From: an uncultured bacterium
GTDB lineage: Bacteria; Desulfobacterota; Desulfobaccia; Desulfobaccales; 0-14-0-80-60-11
NCBI GenBank assembly: GCA_937943575.1
Contig: CALEAV010000053.1
Span: 1-35,217, forward strand
Direction: 5' to 3'
Length of the DNA stretch: 35,217 bases
Under the pieces are notes generated by a model. That model was not told where the DNA came from. It worked only from the letters and a program-made list of their open reading frames with translations, and ran no database searches. Every line of letters starts with the position of its first letter. The stretch's first letter is position 1. This document shows positions 15,267 to 21,362 of this stretch, piece by piece. The position numbers were made by a program, and so were the translations under genes.

Positions 15267-16208
15267 TCACCGTGGCCCCCCTGGCCGCGGCTCCCCCTTC
15301 AGTCTCACCTGAAATTTCTCCACCAGCCTCACCGGGTTGTAGGAGAGCTTGGCGGTCCTGAGACCCGGCTCACCCAGGTCCTGCTCCCGGTTGACAAAAG
15401 GGACCTGCGGCCAGGCGTGCTCCAGGAACTGCTGGTTGATGGCCGTGTAGGCGCCTTTGATCTCCGGATCGGCCTTTTCGATGTGAATCACCACCGTCTC
15501 CCGGTTGAGGAGCTCCCCCAGGGTGAAGGCCGCCACCCGGCCCTCGATGAGAAGCACCCCACCGGTGAGCCCAAGGGCGGTGAAATGCGTCAGGGCCTGC
15601 CGCACCGCCTCCCATTCCCCCGCCAGGCTAAGGTCTTCGTCGCAGCGCCGCAGGCGGCACCAGGCTTCGGCCAGCTCCCGGCAGGCCGGGAGGTGTAACT
15701 CTGTCATCGGCGCATAGGCAAAGCGATAAGCCCGGCGGAAGGCGTTGAGGTGGTTGCGTTTGTCATGGAAGCGGCGGCCGGCCAGCTGGATGAGGTCGGC
15801 GGTGGCATAGAGGTAGTCGAAATGCTCCCGTTGCGGCGAGATCTCGAACTCCGGGGCCTCTGCCAGCTCCTGGGCCAGCCGGGCGTCGGCCCGGGTGAGG
15901 ACCGGCGCAGGCTGGCCCTGCTCCTCCTTGAGCCACTCCAGGAGGCGGCGCACCAGCGGCAGGCGGGGCGGGGGGCCCACCGGCGGCCAGGCCTGGACCT
16001 CACCCTTCGGCGACCGGCTGAGGAACAGGAGATGGTCGCCCGCCATACACCAGGACAGGCCATGCGGCCGCCGCCAGATGAAGAGATTGGTGAAGCTGAG
16101 CTCCGAGGTCTGGGGCTGATAGTCCCACAGCCGGGGGCGGATCAGGTCCTGGTGCTCCACCGCCAGGGGCTGAAAATCGGGAAACCGGGGGAAGGAGACG
16201 CTGGTCAT
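15267..16208 (-). CDS. DUF2156 (GNAT/FemX-like) protein
   Basis: A 313-residue protein related to the C-terminal domain of lysylphosphatidylglycerol synthase (DUF2156), a double-GNAT fold that in MprF transfers an aminoacyl group to lipid. Seen: DFQPLAVEHQDLIRPRL, SELSFTNLFIWR near the N-terminus, HDKRNHLNAFRRAYRFAY in the middle (family pattern K..N..N.F), and GGVLLIEGRVAAFTLGE, HIEKADPEIKGAYTAINQQFLEH and VNREQDLGEPGLRTAKLSYNP in the second GNAT half. It has no membrane segments, so if it modifies a lipid it does so from the cytoplasm. Acceptor unknown. ATG 16208 has AAGGA about 10 bases upstream. It is divergent from the receiver gene. Confidence 0.8.
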   Translation of the reverse strand: MTSVSFPRFPDFQPLAVEHQDLIRPRLWDYQPQTSELSFTNLFIWRRPHGLSWCMAGDHLLFLSRSPKGEVQAWPPVGPPPRLPLVRRLLEWLKEEQGQPAPVLTRADARLAQELAEAPEFEISPQREHFDYLYATADLIQLAGRRFHDKRNHLNAFRRAYRFAYAPMTELHLPACRELAEAWCRLRRCDEDLSLAGEWEAVRQALTHFTALGLTGGVLLIEGRVAAFTLGELLNRETVVIHIEKADPEIKGAYTAINQQFLEHAWPQVPFVNREQDLGEPGLRTAKLSYNPVRLVEKFQVRLKGEPRPGGPR

Positions 16209-16363
16209 GATGGGAACATCCTTGACAATCTGTAAAAAATCCCGACAGCCGCGGCCCCGGGGTGGCTCCTCCCCGAAGGCCGGCTGGCTCTGGCCCGCCT
16301 CTGGCACTGCCGTTGCAGGGAAGGGGGCGGTTTCCCGGGAGCCCAGGCATCCCCAAGGGCGCC

Positions 16364-16810
16364 ATGCCTCGCGCCGCCGTCGACCGTCCCAACCCACTCC
16401 ACGGTGTCTCCCGGGGGGTGAAGGTGCCGAGACCCTGGAAAATACTCGTGGCCGATCGCAACCGGCATGTGCGGGATCTGCTCCGGCGGGAATTGCAGGC
16501 GGAAGGCTATGAGGTGGCGGAGGCCTGGGACGGGCATGAGGTCTGGCAGCGGCTGACCGGCCCGGATCCCCCGGACGTGCTCATCCTGGATCCGGACCTG
16601 CCCTATCTGGAGGACCTGGTGGAGCTGGCCCAGTTCCAGGATCACCCTCCCACCGTGCCGTTGATCCTCTATATGTTCCGGGAGGAGGAATCGCACATCC
16701 TGCCCCAGGCCGCCGCCCGGCTGGAGAAGCGGGAGGACCCCAGCCCCCTCAAGGAGGTGGTGGCCCGGATCCTGAAACACCGGCAGGGAGGAGCCGGCCC
16801 CGGATCATAG
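16364..16810 (+). CDS. Stand-alone atypical receiver-domain protein
   Basis: A 148-residue protein that is one CheY-like receiver domain after about 24 unstructured residues. Seen: KILVADRNRHVRDLL (26-40), the probable phospho-acceptor Asp76 in LILDPDLP and a conserved Lys122. The acidic pocket is incomplete: the usual double acid after strand 1 is Ala30-Asp31, the Thr/Ser of strand 4 is Tyr103 (PLILYMF), and the residue pair after Lys is RE instead of P. Phosphorylation may be weak or lost. No output domain and no histidine kinase are nearby. The start is uncertain: ATG 16364 has AAGGG, while GTG 16418 or 16424 would remove the leader. Confidence 0.65.
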   Translation: MPRAAVDRPNPLHGVSRGVKVPRPWKILVADRNRHVRDLLRRELQAEGYEVAEAWDGHEVWQRLTGPDPPDVLILDPDLPYLEDLVELAQFQDHPPTVPLILYMFREEESHILPQAAARLEKREDPSPLKEVVARILKHRQGGAGPGS

Positions 16811-16845
16811 AGGGCCCCAGCGCCCCTGGCCACCGGCCCTGCCCC

Positions 16846-17121
16846 TCACTTGCCGGAGGGCGCCTTTTCCGGGGTGATGCCCGCCTTTTTCATCTCCTGG
16901 AGGTATTTCTCCGGATTCTTTTTAAAGATGTCAATACAGGCAGCGCAACAGAAATAGATGCGCTGTCCCTGGTAATCCACATGGATTTCCCGGTTGACCG
17001 GGGCCCCCATGACCGGGCAGAGCGTCTGGGGCCGGCCGCCGGCAGGCTGGCCCCAGGCCGGGAAGGACAGAGCCGCCCACAGGAGGAGAGGGAAGAGAGC
17101 AAACCGGATCAGGCCTGACAT
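16846..17121 (-). CDS. Periplasmic YHS-domain metal-binding protein
   Basis: A 91-residue exported protein. A signal peptide (MSGLIRFALF then a hydrophobic core, cleavage after about AWG) leads to a YHS domain: LCPVMGAPVNRE with Cys35, HVDYQGQRIYFCCAACIDIFKKNPEKYL with Cys58, Cys59 and Cys62. YHS domains bind copper or similar metals and often go with metal ATPases or redox enzymes. The extra cysteine beside the usual pair is worth noting. ATG 17121 has GGAGG 6 bases upstream; a start 14 residues earlier would disrupt the signal peptide. Its 3' end faces the receiver gene. Confidence 0.85.
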   Translation of the reverse strand: MSGLIRFALFPLLLWAALSFPAWGQPAGGRPQTLCPVMGAPVNREIHVDYQGQRIYFCCAACIDIFKKNPEKYLQEMKKAGITPEKAPSGK

Positions 17122-17185
17122 GGCAGTCCTCCGGAAAAAGAGGCGGTCAAAAAGAAAAATCACTGCAAAGGCTTAAGATCTGACA

Positions 17186-17265
17186 AGGGGTGCCGATGAA
17201 GAGGGCAAGTCCTCTGACCCCTCCAACCGAGACCCGGGATCCCCTGCGGCCCGGGTCTCATCTTT
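17186..17265 (+). ncRNA. Candidate structured RNA ending in an intrinsic terminator
   Basis: Three nested or consecutive helices with a terminator end: AGGGGT (17186-17191) pairs with ACCCCT (17217-17222), inside it AGAGG (17200-17204) pairs with CCTCT (17211-17215), then a 10-bp terminator stem (17229-17259) and TCTTTT. No plus-strand gene lies upstream to need this terminator, which suggests a small RNA of about 90 nt. A weak TAAGAT -10 is at 17174-17179 but no -35 is clear. I do not recognise a known RNA family. The remaining sequence from 17122 to 17475 shows no gene apart from a short direct repeat. Confidence 0.35.
17229..17265 (+). terminator. Strong intrinsic terminator
   Basis: Perfect 10-bp arms GAGACCCGGG (17229-17238) and CCCGGGTCTC (17250-17259), 11-base loop, followed by ATCTTTT. 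Orientation is plus. On the minus strand there is no T-run. Confidence 0.6.
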
Positions 17266-17384
17266 TGCAGGGCGGGGTGGGGCTCAGCCCCACCTTGCGT
17301 GGACGCCCGGGAGGAAGCGACCTCCTGGGCCCGGTCCTCAGAACCCCCGATGGCCTCCAAGGGGGGGCAAGGCCCTCCGGGACC

Positions 17385-17457
17385 CGGTATCCCGCCCCCT
17401 GTCGACCCGACCGCCGCGGCTGGCGCACGGACTGCCATCGGTATCCCGCTCCCTGTC
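17385..17457. repeat. Direct repeat, 19 bp, two copies
   Basis: CGGTATCCCGCCCCCTGTC at 17385-17403 recurs at 17439-17457 with one change (C to T). The period is 54 bases. It lies in non-coding sequence downstream of the small membrane-protein gene and has no recognised function. Confidence 0.5.
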
Positions 17458-17475
17458 TCCGACCTGGCCGCCGTC

Positions 17476-17676
17476 TCAGGGGCCTTTCCTGAGCCACATG
17501 AGCCCCAGGCCGATGAAGATCAGGAGAAAGGCGGCCAGGCTCCCCCACTGGTGCAGGAAGAAAAGGCCGAAGGAAGGCCGGCGCTGGCGGCGCAGGTGTC
17601 CCCGGGTGAGGTTCACCACCAGAAGCAGCAGCAGACCCGCCAAGGCCACCAGCTGTCCCACGGGATTCCCATACAC
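17476..17676 (-). CDS. Small two-helix membrane protein
   Basis: A 66-residue protein with two hydrophobic segments (about 8-22, LVALAGLLLLLVV, and 45-60, SLAAFLLIFIGLGLMW) joined by a very basic loop (TRGHLRRQRRP). By the positive-inside rule the loop would be cytoplasmic, with both ends outside. The composition looks truly coding, unlike the overlapping frames. The start is GTG 17676, with CAGGGTAG five bases upstream. The gene starts 21 bases after the end of tRNA-Ser on the same strand and may be read from the tRNA promoter. I do not recognise the family. Confidence 0.55.
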   Translation of the reverse strand: MYGNPVGQLVALAGLLLLLVVNLTRGHLRRQRRPSFGLFFLHQWGSLAAFLLIFIGLGLMWLRKGP

Positions 17677-17697
17677 AAGTCTACCCTGAAAAAGAAG

Positions 17698-17790
17698 TGG
17701 CGGAGAGAGAGGGATTCGAACCCTCGGTGGGAGTTTCCCCCCACACTCGCTTAGCAGGCGAGCACCTTAGGCCTACTCGGTCATCTCTCC
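17698..17790 (-). tRNA. tRNA-Ser (GCU)
   Basis: A 93-base tRNA with encoded CCA. The acceptor GGAGAGA (17790-17784) pairs with TCTCTCC, followed by G and CCA (17700-17698). The anticodon GCT is at 17755-17753 within a CTCGC/GCGAG stem. The long variable arm (GTGGGGGGAAACTCCCAC) and T-arm loop GGTTCGAATCC are clear. It decodes AGC/AGU. Confidence 0.96.
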
Positions 17791-17801
17791 GCGCCTTTTT
17801 C

Positions 17802-17830
17802 ATTATAGCGGCGCCCCCTGGGTTTGGCAA
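17802..17830 (-). promoter_or_regulatory. Promoter of tRNA-Ser
   Basis: TTGCCA (17830-17825), 17 bases, TATAAT (17807-17802), 11 bases upstream of the tRNA 5' end. It may also serve the small membrane-protein gene downstream. Confidence 0.75.
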
Positions 17831-17990
17831 GGTGGAGAAGGCGGTCGGGCCGGGCTGCCGGGTTTGCTCCCGCCGGCTGATGGCGGAGGTTTGCGTTTGC
17901 TACCGGAGGCCGGGGCCTTCCCGCCGCCGTCCGCCAGGCCGCCGTAAGGAGCCGCCGGCTGCTGCCGGTCCCGAGGCGGCGTTTTCCCCC

Positions 17991-18019
17991 GGGACATCCA
18001 CCACCATCCCTGCTATAAT
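17991..18019 (+). promoter_or_regulatory. Candidate promoter upstream of the gasdermin operon
   Basis: GGGACA (17991-17996), 17 bases, perfect TATAAT (18014-18019). It is the only good plus-strand promoter between tRNA-Ser and the gasdermin gene. If used, transcripts would begin near 18026 with a leader of about 540 bases. Confidence 0.5.
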
Positions 18020-18566
18020 CCCCTTGCCACCGCGAGGCTTTTGCCCCGAAGGGGGCCCCATGATGCCGGTCAGCGGCCATCCCCCAGCCTGGGGGATGAT
18101 CTCCCTCCCAGCCTCCCGGGGGGATGTCCCGGGTGGGCTGCGCCCCTTCCTGCGGCAAAACTGCCGGGCCCAGGAAGAGTTGGGCTCCCCGCGGCGAGCC
18201 TGAATCCCATTCAGGAGGACGAATCGACACCGGGCCTGAACTGCCATCCGGCGCCGGAGTGTGCGCCCGGCGGGCCCCGGGCCGCCGCCTGGAGGGGGGC
18301 CGTTGAGGCGCTCCCGCCCGGTGCCCCCTGGTCCCTGACAGCGGGGATGGGTGCCCTAAAGCCGCCTGCCCGCCCCGGTCGGCCTGTGGCCCCGTGGCAT
18401 GCACCCGGGAGAGGAACAAATCGGGCCTCCGACCACTTCTATCCGGCAGAAGGATTCCGCCGCCACGACCGCAAGGGAATGGATACCGCCTGGAGGGGGG
18501 AGCCCAGGCCGCGCCCGCAGGGTGGGGGCCTGGGGGACTGAACCCCCTGGCGCCGGGGAGGAGATC
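18020..18566 (+). other. Long structured leader region of the gasdermin operon
   Basis: About 550 bases without a convincing gene. It holds a GGGGCCCC-rich start, a hairpin ATCCCCC-AGCCT-GGGGGAT (18079-18097), a perfect 7-bp stem CCTGAAT-CCC-ATTCAGG (18199-18215) and a perfect AGGAGG (18213-18218) with no start codon in reach. A 47-codon frame from ATG 18060 (AAGGGGG just upstream) ends at 18203, inside that stem. It does not look like a known protein. The 770 bases from 17791 also contain the two promoters listed separately. I found no RNase P, tmRNA, SRP or known riboswitch signature. Confidence 0.35.
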
Positions 18567-19379
18567 ATGTGCACTTCCTCACGGGACCGAAGCATCTCGT
18601 TTCTCAATGAAAACTTCGGCTACAACGTCATCGCCCTGCCCCGGGAACGCTTTGATCCGTTGATGGTCCTGGGGGGACCGCTGTCGGGGCTGAGATTTCT
18701 GGGCAGCCTGGGCGACCTGGTGACCACCAGGGCTCCCCTGCCCCCCCTGGTCGTGGATGACCCGATGCCGGCCCTGGCAGGCCGCCGCAGCGACCTGCAC
18801 GAGGCCAAGGCAGGCCTCACCTTCCTGGAGACCCTCCTCAAGGGCCTGGGATGGCAGGGAGGGTCCCTGGCCCTGGGCTTCCGGGAGGCCGCCTTCATTC
18901 AACTGGTGTATCGCGAGGTCCGGCACGATTTTGTGGCGCCCCTGGCCGTCCTCAATTATTTGGCCAAGGCGCCCATCAATTCCCTGGCGCCTGAGATTTT
19001 CCGCCAATGCGAGGCCGTGGTCCTGGTCACCGACACCCTCAAATCCAACTGCTTCGGGGTGATGGCCTATGACCACCACAAGCGGGCCCTGGACCTGGAC
19101 ATCGGTGCCCTCCAGGAGATGGTGGCAGGGGAGGCCGGCATCCTGGTGTCCCGGGAGTCTGAAGGGAACCTCATCTACCGCGGGCCCCGCCAGCTGCGTT
19201 TCGGCTTCAAGGGGGTGCGGCTGGTCCTGGACCGAGAACGCTCCCGCCTGGGAATCGACGTGAGGGAGGAGGTGTTGCTCGCCAGGGCAAGGGGCGGTGG
19301 GGAGGCCTCCCCGGTTTTCCCCCCCGGGGCCTGCGTGGTTCCCGTGACGGGGCAACTGCTGGAGATTCAGCTCCAGTGA
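18567..19379 (+). CDS. Bacterial gasdermin (pore-forming cell-death protein)
   Basis: A 270-residue protein that I recognise as a bacterial gasdermin. Family members stay inactive until a protease removes a short C-terminal tail, then oligomerise into large inner-membrane pores and kill the phage-infected cell. Family-like landmarks: Cys2, matching the N-terminal palmitoylated cysteine; FGYNVIALPRERFDPL (17-32); LRFLGSLGDLV (42-52); VYREVRHDFVAPLAVLNYLAKAPIN (114-138); VVLVTDTLKSNCFGVMAYD (151-169); GEAGILVSRESEGNLIYRG (188-206); and QLRFGFKGVRLV (209-220), the usual end of the pore domain. Residues 221-270 form the presumed inhibitory tail, with Arg223, 225, 227, 233, 240 and 242. ATG 18567 has GGGGAGGAG 3 bases upstream. 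Twelve bases later comes a clan CD protease, the expected partner. Recognised by eye, without a search. Confidence 0.8.
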   Translation: MCTSSRDRSISFLNENFGYNVIALPRERFDPLMVLGGPLSGLRFLGSLGDLVTTRAPLPPLVVDDPMPALAGRRSDLHEAKAGLTFLETLLKGLGWQGGSLALGFREAAFIQLVYREVRHDFVAPLAVLNYLAKAPINSLAPEIFRQCEAVVLVTDTLKSNCFGVMAYDHHKRALDLDIGALQEMVAGEAGILVSRESEGNLIYRGPRQLRFGFKGVRLVLDRERSRLGIDVREEVLLARARGGGEASPVFPPGACVVPVTGQLLEIQLQ

Positions 19380-19391
19380 AAGAGGCCCCTC

Positions 19392-20762
19392 ATGCTCATC
19401 GATGCGGACAACCCATACCAGGAAGACAGCCCGAGGCGGCTTGAGCTCACCTTAGAGGATTTCAGCTTTTCCCTCTCCGGGGCCAACCGGCAGGCCCTGG
19501 GACGCACGGCCCCCTGGTCCATCGTGGGCTATCTGGCGGCGGACTGCAATCTGGCGCCGTTGATGTTTGAAGACTTGAAGGAGATGAAGGCGGTGGGCTC
19601 CGGCGATGAGCTGCACGTCATGGCCCTCTTCGACGGCCCCCTGCTGACGGACGCCTTCTTTGCCCGCCTGAACCGGGACTCGAAACTCAGCCAGGATCTC
19701 ATCACCAGATACGGCGAGCTCAACACCCACAAACCGGAGGTGCTCACCTTAGCTCTGCAACTGGCGGGGCTTTTTCCGGGAGAAAAACGGGTGCTCTTTC
19801 TGGGCGGACACGGACAGGGCTGGCGGGGCGCCCTCCTGGATGAGAACCGCGGTCTGAGGCGATACCAACGGGACCCGGGATGGCTGAGGCTCCCGGGTAC
19901 TTATCAGGAGTGTTTCCGGCGCCTGGAGAGATGCAACCGGCAGGTTCAGGAGGAACTGCACCGCCGCCCGCCGGCGCCGGCGCCGGCAAAGCCGTATGAC
20001 ATTTTGGCCTTTGATGCCTGCGATATGGGCAATATCGAGGCGGTGGCCGCCCTGGCGGAGCAGGCTGACCTCCTGGTGGTGACCGAGGACCAGATGCCCG
20101 GCCAGGGCTTTCCCTATGGGCGGGTGCTGGCCGCCCTGACCAGGAACCCGGAACAGCCCCCCGAGGCCTTTTGCCGGCTTCTGGTGCAGGAGACCAAGGA
20201 TTTTTACCATCTGCCCGCCCGTCCGCGCTCCCGGGCCACCCAGGTGGCTTTGCGGAGCAGGAGCCTTCCGGAAGTGATCGCCGCCCTCCGCCATCTGGCG
20301 GAGACTGTTTCCTCCCTCCTGGACCGTGATGCGGCCGTCCGCCAGGCTGCCCGCTACGCCCTGGACATGACCTGGCATTCCCCTGCAACCGACAGCATCG
20401 ACCTGAAGGACATGGTGCTGAATCTGACGGCCTGCCCTCTCCCGGGGGAGGTCCGGCAGGCCGCCGAAGCCTTCCTGGACGCCTGGCCGGGCATGGTGGT
20501 GGCCGCCTCCGCCCCGGAAGGGAGCGGCGGCCGTCACGGAGTCTCGATCTACGCCCCCCGCCCGGAGAGGTTTGACCCCGCTTACCTCAGGCTGGCTGAT
20601 ACCCTCCCTTACGGCCTCAGCTCCTGGAGCTGGTTTTTGGCGCATTACTACCTTCAGGTGCTGGGGGAAGAGGCCCCTCGTCATCCCCTGATCCGGGTCC
20701 TGCAGGACACCATGGAGGAGATGATGCGTCAGGGGCTCTATCATCCCCCCAGCCACCGATAG
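19392..20762 (+). CDS. Clostripain-like (C11) cysteine protease, gasdermin partner
   Basis: A 456-residue C11 peptidase (clan CD, the caspase clan). Seen: the family start WSIVGYLAADCNL (42-54), catalytic His140 in LFLGGHGQGW, catalytic Cys210 in ILAFDACDMGNIEAVA, then TEDQMPGQGFPYGRVL (231-246), SIDLKDMV (335-342) and GVSIYAP (383-389). Both catalytic residues are intact. C11 enzymes usually cut after Arg or Lys and self-process in the loop after the His; here that loop is arginine-rich (Arg153, 156, 157, 160). There is no signal peptide, unlike secreted clostripain, so it should act in the cytoplasm. The first 40 residues are an unassigned extension and could be a sensing or docking segment. 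No NACHT, repeat or other sensor domain is attached. Its likely substrate is the adjacent gasdermin. Confidence 0.88.
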   Translation: MLIDADNPYQEDSPRRLELTLEDFSFSLSGANRQALGRTAPWSIVGYLAADCNLAPLMFEDLKEMKAVGSGDELHVMALFDGPLLTDAFFARLNRDSKLSQDLITRYGELNTHKPEVLTLALQLAGLFPGEKRVLFLGGHGQGWRGALLDENRGLRRYQRDPGWLRLPGTYQECFRRLERCNRQVQEELHRRPPAPAPAKPYDILAFDACDMGNIEAVAALAEQADLLVVTEDQMPGQGFPYGRVLAALTRNPEQPPEAFCRLLVQETKDFYHLPARPRSRATQVALRSRSLPEVIAALRHLAETVSSLLDRDAAVRQAARYALDMTWHSPATDSIDLKDMVLNLTACPLPGEVRQAAEAFLDAWPGMVVAASAPEGSGGRHGVSIYAPRPERFDPAYLRLADTLPYGLSSWSWFLAHYYLQVLGEEAPRHPLIRVLQDTMEEMMRQGLYHPPSHR

Positions 20763-20775
20763 GAAAGGAGTCAAA

Positions 20776-21351
20776 GTGGACACCTGGATGGGAATTGCGG
20801 CAATTCTGGTGGGTCTGGTGAGCTGCTTTTACGGCTATCCCGTCTTCCGCCTGCTTTTGGTGCTGGCGGGGCTGATTGTGGGCTACGGGCTCGGCCAGCT
20901 CCTGGTGCAGGGCGGCCACCCCTGGATCTCCCTGGGAATCGGCCTGGGGGCGGCGGTGCTGCTGGCCCTCCTGGCCTACCCCCTGTGGAGCCTGGGGGTG
21001 GCCTTGGGCGGCGCCGCCCTGGGCTTTCTCATCCTCAGCGCCCTGGCCGCGGCGGCGGACGCCTCCCCCGGCCTCACCCTGGGGGCAGGGATCCTGGGAG
21101 CGGTGGTGGTGGGGCTGCTCTTCTACCAGCTGCGGGACCTCCTGGTGATGGTCACCACCGCCCTCAACGGCGCCCTGGAGGTGGTCCTGGGAGTGGGCTG
21201 GCTGGTGCCGGCCCTGGCCCTCCGGCGGGGCCTGGCCGGCTGGCTGGGGGTGGCGGCCATCGTGGTCCTGGCCGCGGTGGGCTTCGCGGTGCAGTACGGC
21301 ATGTTCAAGGACCGCCGCACCTATTCCGGCGCTGCCGGGAAAACGGGTTGA
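20776..21351 (+). CDS. DUF4203 multi-pass membrane protein, third gene of the gasdermin operon
   Basis: A 191-residue, almost wholly hydrophobic protein with about seven membrane helices in small Gly/Ala-rich segments: MGIAAILVGLVSCFYGYPVF, RLLLVLAGLIVGYGLGQLL, WISLGIGLGAAVLLALL and so on, ending in a short polar tail (KDRRTYSGAAGKTG). The layout, with an early FYGYPVFR and repeated G-rich helices, matches DUF4203/TMEM198-like proteins, whose function is unknown. GTG 20776 has AAAGGAG 5 bases upstream and starts 13 bases after the protease stop, so it belongs to the same operon. It could be a membrane platform, a pore modulator or an immunity factor, or simply a co-transcribed bystander. Confidence 0.75.
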   Translation: MDTWMGIAAILVGLVSCFYGYPVFRLLLVLAGLIVGYGLGQLLVQGGHPWISLGIGLGAAVLLALLAYPLWSLGVALGGAALGFLILSALAAAADASPGLTLGAGILGAVVVGLLFYQLRDLLVMVTTALNGALEVVLGVGWLVPALALRRGLAGWLGVAAIVVLAAVGFAVQYGMFKDRRTYSGAAGKTG

Positions 21352-21362
21352 AAGGCCCTGGG

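Noticed and set aside
18213..18218. AGGAGG as ribosome site of a gene upstream of the gasdermin
   Set aside because: No ATG, GTG or TTG follows at usable distance, and the downstream frames do not look coding.
17791..18566. Possible RNase P RNA, tmRNA, SRP RNA or 6S RNA in the gasdermin leader
   Set aside because: None of the conserved signatures (for example GAGGAAAGTCC, a tRNA-like end with GGTTCGA, or the SRP tetraloop region) is present, and no known riboswitch core was recognised.
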